Below the pieces are notes generated by a model. It saw nothing but the letters and a program-made list of their open reading frames with translations. It was not told where the DNA came from and did no database searches. The position numbers were made by a program, and so were the translations under genes. A stretch of DNA of 64,000 nt from Mactromeris polynyma. Taxonomy: Eukaryota; Mollusca; Bivalvia; Venerida; Mactridae. The stretch lies in assembly GCA_032209605.1 (NCBI GenBank), contig JASFXZ010000001.1, positions 19,672,256 to 19,736,255 of the forward strand, given 5' to 3'. Each line of letters opens with the position of its first letter. Positions within the stretch are counted from its first letter, which is position 1. Shown here piece by piece: positions 12,105 to 24,368 of this stretch.

Positions 12105-12974
12105 ATGAGTAAAAAAAGCCAAAAATCACAGAAAAATAATTGTTTAGTTTTGTTTGTAAATCAGTTATTTTATGATTTCTCTGGTCAGTGTCATGTATAT
12201 GTGACGGGTAATTAGTGCATACTGTTGAGGTCATCGAATGTCATCTCATGTCGACCTTATAGTAGTGTTAAATGCATGAAAGCAGAACTTGACATCGGGC
12301 ATCATGATGCAAGGTGATGACACTATGTCATAATGTAATGTCGGGCTGTCACTTTCTACTAGAAGGTTTAAATGTGATGAGGCTTTGGCGGTCCTGAACA
12401 GGTTTCCATATGAAAAAGTATCATTGTTCTGATTACTAAATCTGTTTCTTTTTTAAATTTTGGTGTTCATTTGGATGTTGTATGTTTGTGTAAATTGGAA
12501 TTTGAATTATTGTGACTTATTGTCAATACACCCACCATGTTTTTTTAAAAATCAGTCAACATTTATGTGTTCATTTATTGTTGATAATTACATTTTATAA
12601 AATAATTGAAGTCAATGAAATAGTGTGCAGATATAATTTGACTTCAAGTTAAACATTTTGCTATTTATTGTATTTAATACCAAAGATTAGGACTTCATTT
12701 TGTTGGAGTTGTAGCGTTGTTTTGATGCTGCTGATACTGTTGTTGGTTTGATGATTAATATATTTGTTTGCAATTACAGATTACTAATTTTGCTTAAAAA
12801 GCTACTAATATAATATAAGTGATATTTCATGTTGCCAAACAATGCATTAAATAATATCAATTAACGAATTAAAGATGTATACAATAAAGTTATATTACAG
12901 TTGCTCTAATGTTTGCTTGTGTTTTATTCCATGAAACTATTGACAGGTTGCATCCCCTTACATTATTCATACAT

Positions 12975-15040
12975 TGAGAACTGGTTGGGCTTGTGTCTGG
13001 CCTGCCTTGTTGGGCTTGTGTCTGGCCTGCCTTGTTGGGCTTGTGTCTGGCCTGCCTTGTTGGGCTTATGTCTGGCCTGCCTGGTTGGGCTTGTGTCTGG
13101 CCTGTCTGGTTGGGCTTGTGTATGAACTGCCTTGTTGGGCTTCTGTCTGGTTGGGCTTGTGTATGACCAGCATTGTTGGGCTTGTGTATGACCTGCCTTG
13201 TTGGGCTTGTGTCTGGTCTGCATTGTTGGGCTTGTGTATGACCTGCATTGTTGGGCTTGTGTCTGGTCTGCCTTGTTGGGCTTGTGTATGACCTGCATTG
13301 TTGGGCTTGTGTATGACCTGCCTTGTTGGGCTTGTGTATGACCTGCATTGTTGGGCTTGTGTATGACCTGCCTTGTTGGGCTTGTGTCTGGCCTGCCTTG
13401 TTGGGCTTATGTCTGGCCTGCCTGGTTGGGCTTGTGTATGACCTGCCTTGTTGGGCTTCTGTCTGGTTGGGCTTGTGTATGACCAGCATTGTTGGGCTTG
13501 TGTATGACCTGCCTTGTTGGGCTTGTTTCTGGTCTGCCTTGTTAGGCTTGTGTATGACCTGCATTGTTGGGCTTGTGTATGACCTACCTTTTTGGGCTTG
13601 TGTCTGGTCTGCCTTGTTGGGCTTGTGTATGACCTGCATTGTTGGGCTTGTGTCGGGTCTGCCTTGTTGGGCTTGTGTATGACCTGCATTGTTGGGCTTG
13701 TGTATGACCTGCCTTGTTGGGCTTCTGTCTGGTTGGGCTTGTGTATGACGAGCATTGTTGGGCTTGTGTATGACCTGTCTTGTTGGGCTTGTGTCTGGTC
13801 TTTATTATTTAACTTGTGTATAACCTGCATTGTTGGGCTTGTGTATGACCTGCCTTTTTGGGCTTGTGTCTGGTCTGCCTTGTTGGGCTTGTGTATGACC
13901 TGCATTGTTGGGCTTGTGTCTGGTCTGCCTTGCTGGGCTTGTGTATGACCTGCATTGTTGGGCTTGTGTATGACCTGCCTTGTTGGGCTTGTGTATGACC
14001 TGTCTGGTTGGGCTTGTGTCTGGCCTGTCTGGTTGGGCGTGTGTCTGGCCTGTCTGGTTGGGCTTGTGTATGACCTGTCTGGTTGGGCTTGTGTCTGGCC
14101 TGTCTGGTTGGGCGTGTGTCTGGCCTGTCTGGTTGGGCGTGTGTCTGGCCTGTCTGGTTGGGCGTGTGTCTGGCCTGTCTGGTTGGGCGTGTGTCTGGCC
14201 TGTCTGGTTGGGCGTGTGTATGACCTGTCTGGTTGGGCTTGTGTCTGGCCTTTCTGGTTGGGTGTGTGTCTGGCCTGTCTGATTGGGCGTGTGTATGACC
14301 TGTCTGACTGGGCTTGTGTCTGGTCTGCCTTGTTGGGCTTGTGTATGACCTGTCTGGTTGGGCTTGTGTATGACCTGTCTGGTTGGGCTTGTGTCTGGCC
14401 TGTCTGGTTGGGCGTGTGTCTGGCCTGTCTGGTTGGGCTTGTGTATGACCTGTCTGGTTGGGCTTTTGTCTGGCCTGTCTGGTTGGGCGTGTGTCTGGCC
14501 TGTCTGGTTGGGCGTGTGTCTGGCCTGTCTGGTTGGGCGTGTGTCTGGCCTGTCTGGTTGGGCGTGTGTCTGGCCTGTCTGGTTGGGCGTGTGTCTGGCC
14601 TGTCTGGTTGGGCTTGTGTCTGGCCTGTCTGGTTGGGCGTGTGTCTGGCCTGTCTGGTTGGGCGTGTGTATGACCTGTCTGGTTGGGCTTGTGTCTGGCC
14701 TGTCTGGTTGGGCGTGTGTCTGGCCTGTCTGGTTGGGCGTGTGTCTGGCCTGTCTGGTTGGGCTTGTGTCTGGCCTGTCTGGTTGGGCGTGTGTCTGGCC
14801 TGTCTGGTTGGGCGTGTGTCTGGCCTGTCTGGTTGGGCGTGTGTCTGGCCTGTCTGGTTGGGCGTGTGTCTGGCCTGTCTGGTTGGGCGTGTGTCTGGCC
14901 TGTCTGGTTGGGCGTGTGTCTGGCCTGTCTGGTTGGGCGTGTGTCTGGCCTGTCTGGTTGGGCGTGTGTCTGGCCTGTCTGGTTGGGCGTGTGTCTGGCC
15001 TGTCTGTTTGGGCTCGTGTCTGGTCTGCCTGGTTGGCTCT
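12975..15040. repeat. 25-bp tandem repeat, ~80 copies
   Basis: Head-to-tail copies of a 25-bp unit containing tgtgtctggcctgtctggtt, with a gtatgacctg variant enriched in the left half and a ggcgtgtgtctgg variant in the right half. Because 25 is not a multiple of three and the unit contains no stop in most phases, several frames on both strands remain open for hundreds of codons (for example a 709-codon minus frame at 13066-15195). Unit 1 has only two or three degenerate copies at ~3200-3250. Confidence 0.96.
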
Positions 15041-15237
15041 TCTTGGTAGTAAGCTTGATTCGTAGGTTCGAACCCTTGATGTTCATCTGTTGTTTGTGGG
15101 CTGTACACTATGTATGTGAGGTTCAACTGTTGTTTGTGGACTATGTATGTGATGTCTAACTGTTGTGTGTGGACTGTGCAGTATGTATATGACATTTCCT
15201 GCTCAGATTTATTATATGCATTTGTGTTTTTAAAAAA
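15020..15237 (+). mobile_element. tRNA-derived SINE-like element, unit 2
   Basis: Counterpart of the element at 3238, with the same B box at 15065-15075 and the same tail. Its left edge merges with the last monomers of the 25-bp minisatellite, which resemble the first bases of the element (tctgcctggttgg). Confidence 0.6.
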
Positions 15238-15411
15238 TACAGTAAAATCTCACTTTAAGACCACCTCAATAATAAGACCACCTCGAAATTAAGAACACAA
15301 TTCTCAATTCCATTTCCCCCGTTTTTTCAACCTCAATATCAAGACCACCTCAAAAAAAAGACCAGTTTCCAAGAGTCCCAAAGCTGGTCTTATTATGGCG
15401 CATTTACTGTA
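15238..15411. mobile_element. pogo-like MITE, unit 2 copy of 3458-3632
   Basis: Same terminal TACAGTAAA and TTTACTGTA ends and the same internal motifs. It differs from the unit 1 copy by scattered substitutions. Confidence 0.7.
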
Positions 15412-15768
15412 GTTTTGTTTGCTAAGCAAAGAGGACATCAAATGTATAAACTGTCTTGCTTGTTTACTGACAAACGAAAGCAACAACTAAATTAAGCATA
15501 ATAATACACAATTGAAGACTAACACATCGTTTAAAGTTAATTCTTTATTTTCGAAAATAAGTCTGAGAACAACGGAAAAAGTCGAGATTTTCTCTGGAAT
15601 TCATTTTTCGTCACACTGCTTACACCCATTCCTGGAAAGAAATTGAACTCTAGCTGAGAAAATTTAGTTAAACCTATTTGTTTAACAATGTAATATGTGT
15701 CTAGTATTTGTAATCGCGGTTACTTTTGTTCAATAAAATAATAATAAATCCTTACTGTAAAATTAAAT

Positions 15769-18700
15769 CACATTACAGTAACACAAACTGTCACCACTGA
15801 TCATATTACATTAACACAAACTGTCACCTTTGATCACATTACAGTAACACAAACTCTGACCTCTGATCACATTACAGTAACACAAACTGTCACCACTGAT
15901 CATATTACAGTAACACAAACTGACACCTTTGATCACATTACAGAAACACAAACTCTCACCTCTGATCACATTACAGTAACACAAACTCTCACCACTGATC
16001 ACATTACAGCAACACAAACTCTCACCTCTGATCACATTACAGTAACACAAACTCTCACCACTGATCACATTACAGTAACACAAACTGTCACCACTGATCA
16101 CATTACAGTAACACAAAATCTCACCTCTGATCACATTACAGTAACACAAACTCTCACCTCAGATCACATTACAGTAACACAAACTGTCACCACTGATCAC
16201 ATTACAGTAACACAAAATCTCACCTCTGATCACATTACAGTAACACAAACTCTCACCACTGATCACATTACAGTAACACAAACTCTCACCTTTGATCATA
16301 TTACAGTAACACAAACTCTCACCACTGATCACATTACAGTAACACAAACTCTCACCACTGATCATATTACAGTAACACAAACTGTCACCACTGATCACAT
16401 TACAGTAACACAAACTCTCACCTTTGATCATATTACAGTAACACAAACTCTCACCTTTGATCATATTACAGTAACACAAACTCTCACCACTGATCACATT
16501 ACAGTAACACAAACTCTCACCTCTGATCATATTACAGTAACACAAACTGTCACCTCTGATCACATTACAGCAACACAAACTCTCACCTTTGATCATATTA
16601 CAGTAACACAAACTCTCACCTTTGATCATATTACAGTAACACAAACTGTCACCACTGATCACATTACAGTAACACAAACTCTCACCTTTGATCATATTAC
16701 AGTAACACAAACTCTCACCTTTGATCATATTACAGTAACAAAAACTCTCACCACTGATCACATTACAGTAACACAAACTCTCACCTCTGATCATATAACA
16801 GTAACACAAACTGTCACCTCTGATCACATTACAGCAACACAAACTCTCACCTTTGATCATATTACAGTAACACAAACTCTCACCTTTGATAATATTACAG
16901 TAACACAAACTCTCACCACTGATCACATTACAGTAACACAAACTGTCACCTTTGATCATATTACAGTAACACAAACTGTCACCTCTGATCACATTACAGT
17001 AACACAAACTGTCACCACTGATCATATTACAGTAACACAAACTCTCACCTCTGATCATATTACAGTAACACAAACTCTCACCTCTGATCACATTACAGTA
17101 ACACAAACTCTCACCTCTGATCACATAACAGCAACACAAACTCTCACCTCTGATCACATTACAGTAACACAAACTCTCACCTTTGATCATATTACAGTAA
17201 CACAAACTCTCACCTCTGATCATATTACAGTAACACAAACTCTCACCTCTGATCATATTACAGTAACACAAACTGTCACCACTGATCATATTACAGTAAC
17301 ACAAACTGACACCTTTGATCACATTACAGAAACACAAACTCTCACCTCTGATCACACTACAGTAACACAAACTCTCACCACTGATCACATTACAGCAACA
17401 CAAACTCTCACCTCTGATCACATTACAGTAACACAAACTCTCACCACTGATCATATTACAGTAACACAAACTGTCACCTTTGATCACATTACAGTAACAC
17501 AAACTCTGACCTCTGATCACATTACAGTAACACAAACTGTCACCACTGATCATATTACAGTAACACAAACTGACACCTTTGATCACATTACAGAAACACA
17601 AACTCTCACCTCTGATCACATTACAGTAACACAAACTCTCACCACTTATCACATTACAGCAACACAAACTCTCACCTCTGATCACATTACAGTAACACAA
17701 ACTCTCACCACTGATCACATTACAGTAACACAAACTGTCACCACTGATCACATTACAGTAACACAAAATCTCAGCTCTGATCACATTAAAGTAACACAAA
17801 CTCTCACCTCAGATCACATTACAGTAACACAAACTCTCACCACTGATCACATTACAGCAACACAAACTCTCACCTCTGATCACATTACAGTAACACAAAC
17901 TCTCACCACTGATCATATTACAGTAACACAAACTGTCACCTCTGATCACATTACAGTAACACAAACTCTCACCACTGATCACATTACAGTAACACAAACT
18001 GTCACCACTGATCACATTACAGTAACACAAAATCTCAGCTCTGATCACATTAAAGTAACACAAACTCTCACCTCAGATCACATTACAGTAACACAAACTC
18101 TCACCACTGATCACATTACAGCAACACAAACTCTCACCTCTGATCACATTACAGTAACACAAACTCTCACCACTGATCATATTACAGAAACACAAACTGT
18201 CACCTTTGATCACATTACAGTAACACAAACTCTGACCTCTGATCACATTACAGTAACACAAACTGTCACCACTGATCACATTACAGTAACACAAACTCTC
18301 ACCTTTGATCATATTACAGTAACACAAACTCTCACCTTTGATCATATTACAGTAACACAAACTCTCACCACTGATCACATTACAGTAACACAAACTCTCA
18401 CCTCTGATCATATAACAGTAACACAAACTGTCACCTCTGATCACATTACAGCAACACAAACTCTCACCTTTGATCATATTACAGTAACACAAACTCTCAC
18501 CTTTGATAATATTACAGTAACACAAACTCTCACCACTGATCACATTACAGTAACACAAACTCTCACCTTTGATCATATTACAGTAACACAAACTGTCACC
18601 TCTGATCACATTACAGTAACACAAACTGTCACCACTGATCATATTACAGTAACACAAACTCTCACCTCTGATCATATTACAGTAACACAAACTCTCACCT

Positions 18701-21214
18701 CTGATCACATTACAGTAACACAAACTCTCACCTCTGATCACATTACAGCAACACAAACTCTCACCTCTGATCACATTACAGTAACACAAACTCTCACCTT
18801 TGATCATATTACAGTAACACAAACTCTCACCTCTGATCATATTACAGTAACACAAACTCTCACCTCTGATCATATTACAGTAACACAAACTGTCACCACT
18901 GATCATATTACAGTAACACAAACTGACACCTTTGATCACATTACAGAAACACAAACTCTCACCTCTGATCACACTACAGTAACACAAACTCTCACCACTG
19001 ATCACATTACAGCAACACAAACTCTCACCTCTGATCACATTACAGTAACACAAACTCTCACCACTGATCATATTACAGTAACACAAACTGTCACCTTTGA
19101 TCACATTACAGTAACACAAACTCTGACCTCTGATCACATTAGAGTAACACAAACTGTCACCACTGATCATATTACAGTAACACAAACTGACACCTTTGAT
19201 CACATTACAGAAACACAAACTCTCACCTCTGATCACATTACAGTAACACAAACTCTCACCACTTATCACATTACAGCAACACAAACTCTCACCTCTGATC
19301 ACATTACAGTAACACAAACTCTCACCACTGATCACATTACAGTAACACAAACTGTCACCACTGATCACATTACAGTAACACAAAATCTCAGCTCTGATCA
19401 CATTAAAGTAACACAAACTCTCACCTCAGATCACATTACAGTAACACAAACTGTCACCACTGATCACATTACAGCAACACAAACTCTCACCTCTGATCAC
19501 ATTACAGTAACACAAACTCTCACCACTGATCATATTACAGTAACACAAACTGTCACCTCTGATCACATTACAGTAACACAAACTCTCACCACTGATCACA
19601 TTACAGTAACACAAACTGTCACCACTGATCACATTACAGTAACACAAAATCTCAGCTCTGATCACATTAAAGTAACACAAACTCTCACCTCAGATCACAT
19701 TACAGTAACACAAACTCTCACCACTGATCACATTACAGCAACACAAACTCTCACCTCCGATCACATTACAGTAACACAAACTCTCACCACTGATCATATT
19801 ACAGAAACACAAACTGTCACCTTTGATCACATTACAGTAACACAAACTCTGACCTCTGATCACATTACAGTAACACAAACTATCACCACTGATCATATTA
19901 CAGTAACACAAACTGACACCTTTGATCACATTACAGAAGCACAAACTCTCACCTCTGATTACATTACAGTAACACAAACTCTCACCACTTATCACATTAC
20001 AGCAACACAAACTCTCACCTCTGATCACATTACAGTAACACAAACTCTCACCACTGATCACATTACAGTAACACAAACTGTCACCACTGATCACATTACA
20101 GTAACACAAAATCTCAGCTCTGATCACATTAAAGTAACACAAACTCTCACCTCAGATCACATTACAGTAACACAAACTCTCACCTCTGATCACATTACAG
20201 TAACACAAACTCTCACCTCTGATCACATTACAGTAACACAAACTCTCACCACTGATCACATTACAGTAACACAAACTCTCACCTTTGATCATATTACAGT
20301 AACACAAACTCTCACCACTGATCACATTACAGTAACACAAACTCTCACCACTGATCATATTACAGTAACACAAACTGTCACCACTGATCACATTACAGTA
20401 ACACAAACTCTCACCTTTGATCATATTACAGTAACACAAACTCTCACCTTTGATCATATTACAGTAACACAAACTCTCACCACTGATCACATTACAGTAA
20501 CACAAACTCTCACCTCTGATCATATTACAGTAACACAAACTGTCACCTCTGATCACATTACAGCAACACAAACTCTCACCTTTGATCATATTACAGTAAC
20601 ACAAACTCTCACCTTTGATCACATTACAGTAACACAAACTCTCACCACTGATCACATTACAGTAACACAAACTCTCACCTCTGATCATATTACAGTAACA
20701 CAAACTGTCACCTCTGATCACATTACAGCAACACAAACTCTCACCTTTGATCATATTACAGTAACACAAACTCTCACCTTTGATCATATTACAGTAACAC
20801 AAACTCTCACCACTGATCACATTACAGTAACACAAACTCTCACCTGTGATCATATTACAGTAACACAAACTGTCACCTCTGATCACATTACAGTAACACA
20901 AACTGTCACCACTGATCATATTACAGTAACACAAACTCTCACCTCTCATCATATTACAGTAACACAAACTCTCACCTCTGATCACATTACAGTAACACAA
21001 ACTCTCACCTCTGATCACATTACAGCAACACAAACTCTCTCCTCTGATCACATTACAGTAACACAAACTCTCACCTTTGATCATATTACAGTAACACAAA
21101 CTCTCACCTCTGATCATATTACAGTAACACAAACTCTCACCTCTGATCATATTACAGTAACACAAACTCTCACCTCTGATCATATTACAGTAACACAAAC
21201 TCTCACCTCTGATC
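15769..21214. repeat. 33-bp tandem repeat, ~165 copies with higher-order structure, unit 2
   Basis: About 5.45 kb of the same 33-bp monomer, an exact fit to 165 copies. Variant monomers recur in order. Minus-strand stop codons created by the 'acctcagatc' variant lie near 16150, 17800, 18064, 19417, 19681 and 20143. The intervals 17800-19417 and 18064-19681 are both 1617 bp, i.e. 49 monomers, showing a higher-order unit. The plus-strand frame has no stop that I can find across the array, while the minus frame is broken several times. No splice or start context supports translation. Confidence 0.96.
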
Positions 21215-21678
21215 AATATTTATTTGAAATCTTCTTCCCGGGCGAGATCATCTGCATTATGTGCATCAATACAACCACTGAAATAGCAACATCTTATCAT
21301 TATTATGCTATACATATAAAATACTCATATTTGAAATACGTTTAAAAGTGTTTTACAATCAAATTTGCTTACACAATATTGTATAATAAGCGAAACGAAT
21401 CATTCAAATATATAAGATCTTAAAAATATTTCAGCCAGGAAACCCAAGTCACATAAAAACAATATTTCCTGCACAACTGAGATAATATACAGCAATGTTT
21501 ATGTAAACAGTAATGTGAAAGAAAATAGATTAAAAGTGTCTATCCTCATTAAGAAAACAAACATTACAGTGTCTTAACAACTGATAAAGTAACTTTTAGC
21601 ATCCGGTAGGATTGTGTTGTATTTCTTAAACATATAAAACGTTATTTTTCATAACAATCAGAAAAATAAAATTCAGTT

Positions 21679-21871
21679 TACAGTCAAACCTGTGTTAACG
21701 ACCACCTGCGAACAAAGACCACTATTGCAAAACCTGTCTGCAAAGACCATCAATTTTATCTCCCATTAGACCATTTTCAATGATATTTAATCTGTTAATA
21801 GAGGCCACCTGTAAACAAAGACCACATTTTGCTGTTCCCATGGATGGTCTTTACAGACAGGTTTGATTGTA
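21679..21871. mobile_element. pogo-like MITE, unit 2 copy of 4924-5116
   Basis: Same inverted ends, with a few substitutions relative to unit 1 (for example gtttgattgta for gtttgactgta at the right end). Confidence 0.75.
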
Positions 21872-22933
21872 CTTAGTTTTTCATTTAAAATGAGTTTCAA
21901 CCAGTTTCTTTAAATATTCAATAACCGAAGCGTCTTGCAATGTATAACTCGGCGCGTCTATGTAATAAATATTTTATCAAAATATTCACAGACTGGTACA
22001 TTCCTTATGGTTTTTCTCTACTTATGAGAAATATTTTAAAATACATGTATGTGTAATTATGCATCCTTAAGAGTCCTTTTAACTTCAACTTGACTAACGG
22101 GCGTCATAGATTACATTTGTAATAAAAAAAAGAACAACTCTGAATTGTATTATAAGATACGTGAAATCATTACAGTCATGTATTTACAAAATCTTAAACG
22201 AACAAACGGGAACTTTGATCGATTAAAATAATTCTTGTCTAAGACATTACTCGCAAATCAATAATGAACATATAAATGAGATATATATTATCCTCTGATC
22301 TGACTTTATTGCCGCTAATAAACAGAAATAAAAAAGAAGATCGCTTACGGAAAATCATCAGATGTATTATGTCACATATCCAACATGCTGTAAAGAAAGA
22401 AATTGAAGACATGCATTTATTATCATTCCGAATTAACACGTACATATTCAAAACAATTGCTGAATTACGCCCAAAAGCAAGAAAAAATAACGAAAAAAAT
22501 GTTAGCCATCGTAAAGATGAAATATGACGTTTTGTCCGATGAAATATCTGTATAAACATGAAACCTTTCATTTAGTTGCAACATTAACTTAAGGGAGTCC
22601 CTATGTAGAGATGGCAATGCTTCACCAGATCATTGAACCTAAATATTATACCTTATCTGAATGAAATGAAAATGCTGCCTGAATTGTATGTAATGCCCCT
22701 TTTCCAGAACGACCCTCCCTTAAGCAACAACCTCTCTTCAACAACATTATCAAATTTCCCTGAGTAAAATATTACAACAAATTTAACCTACAATGAACAA
22801 CAACCTTTCAACAACAACACCAATTTGTATTTACCGAAGGATGACGTTCTGAAGCGGTTTAAATAAAAATAGATAATATAGACAGGGTTTAACATTCTCG
22901 GAAATATATTCAATTCAGACATCCAAAACCCAC

Positions 22934-23979
22934 CAGCCGAGAACACAAAACATAGATCCATATAGTATATGTTTGGTAGGCCGTGGCATAATATTTGTCC
23001 TTGATGAATCCTATATGTGACAGGCACGGATAGAACTAGCAGACAAACGGATATCTACGGTGGCATAGAGGTGACATGTGTGAAATTATTTTATCACGTT
23101 CCCACGACATAGTTATCTCATGGCCACGACTTACATAGTTTCACACATGCCACCTCTATGCCACCGCAGATATCCCTAAGCTTGTTCACTTTTTGATTCA
23201 CTTGTTACCCCAACTGTTAACAAGAAACGTTCAAACATATTGATAATGTTACATTACTGTTTCCGTAGCTAACGACAGGATCGAGAAGCAAGGATGCCAC
23301 GAAAGCAATACTAAGAAACGCCAAGGTAAACAACCGCATTCTTCAATTCTTGTCTGTATATTAGCAAAACCTGGAAAGGTAATACATGTAGCGGAGTATA
23401 ACTTGTACACATTACACTAGTCACTTATCGTACTTCCATTAATCTTATGAGATCGAGAAGGTAAATACATTCATATACATGTACGAGTATATTCCATAAT
23501 CTCACAACGATGAATGTTTAAACGCAAAGATAATGTTTTAGCTGGGACCAATATAAATTGGTCAGGTTTTGGCCCCTTCTTATATCAATGTAAAAAGTGA
23601 CTTTAAAAAACGCAGAAATCACAGAAACATGATACTTGCACCATCATAAAGTAGAAGGATTGATCTCTTACATTTGTTTGCAATCGAAAAATTGGAATTA
23701 TCGCGGTTTGAAGAAATTTTCCTTCTATAATTCAATAGGAAGTCGGTCCGTCCAACGTAACACGAAAGTTGGGTACGTGTTATTTGATGAAATGTTGTGA
23801 GAGTTATCTTACCAGTCACATAGTACAATGTTATAGTTTTAATACCATATTCTAAATTTTATGAAATGTTGAACATAGTGCAAACAATCATATGCATATA
23901 ACATTGCACATTTATATATAACACAAATTCTAAATTATATTGATAATCTTGCGAACAGACGACAAAGAATGAACTTACC
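22934..23979 (-). pseudogene. Unit 2 copy of the secreted-protein gene, promoter deleted
   Basis: The signal-peptide exon (23258-23353, ATG at 23339-23337) and the possible next exons (22934-23035 and 22349-22387) are intact and in the same phases as in unit 1. The 5'UTR exon donor at 23979 is also kept. The TATA region is lost: relative to unit 1, ~395 bp between the first bases of the TA run (7254) and ~7650 are deleted. A lysine near the exon end is asparagine here (GGAAAC for GGAAAG). It is probably silent unless a new promoter is used. Confidence 0.45.
23053..23171. mobile_element. Foldback element, unit 2 (internally deleted)
   Basis: Same element as at 6249, but ~23 bp of the right arm and loop are lost and the outermost right base pairs carry a substitution (ccaccgcagat). 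Confidence 0.75.
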
Positions 23980-24368
23980 CAAACAGCTATCCGTTCCATC
24001 ACAAGTGAGACAGAGAAAACAACGTTATATTACTCTAACACGGAAGCGTGGTGTAAATGTCTGTCTGGTGGGCAAATGCAATACTGTCTTCCTGATTGCT
24101 CTCAGGATTTTGAAAAATCTACGTGGATAAGGAAAACATTTTCAAAAGATACATTAAATATATACCAGAATATATACCAGACAACTTCTAAAATGACAGA
24201 AAAGTACACACAGGCAATACTGCTCGTAATGGGACACACGACATCGGGGTTCAAACATTCACTACTGTTTCCATGTTTCAAACATCTTACATATCATCAT
24301 GATATTATTTTTTCCTGTTGTAGAAACAAAGTTGTTCGTCATTATATCGTAAATAAAGTTATACAGTA

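Larger units (their letters stand above)
8120..24368. repeat. Tandem ~8 kb unit, copy 2 (expanded to ~16 kb)
   Basis: This is the second copy of the unit, about doubled in length. The extra length comes from three places: a 1.65 kb stretch at 10443-12104 absent from copy 1, a ~2 kb array of a 25-bp repeat at 12975-15040, and a 33-bp array grown from 14 to 165 monomers at 15769-21214. Copy 2 has also lost ~395 bp near 24030, which removes the promoter of the small minus-strand gene, and ~450 bp at its junction with copy 3. Confidence 0.92.

Noticed and set aside
13066..15195. 709-codon minus-strand open frame and overlapping long frames on both strands
   Set aside because: They translate a 25-bp minisatellite in several phases at once. 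No start context, signal peptide, splice support or non-repetitive domain.
3994..21214. Regular repeats that could be taken for a CRISPR array
   Set aside because: Monomers are contiguous with no unique spacers, and the setting is an animal genome.
16159..21216. Minus-strand frames of 84-546 codons with an 11-residue Cys repeat
   Set aside because: They are segments of the 33-bp satellite between variant monomers that create stops. Frame ends coincide with repeat variants, not gene ends.
22239..22571. 110-codon minus frame (counterpart at 5553-5798)
   Set aside because: It spans the putative acceptor and mini-exon but in a frame that reads through intron sequence. The unit 1 counterpart is much shorter and diverges at the ends.
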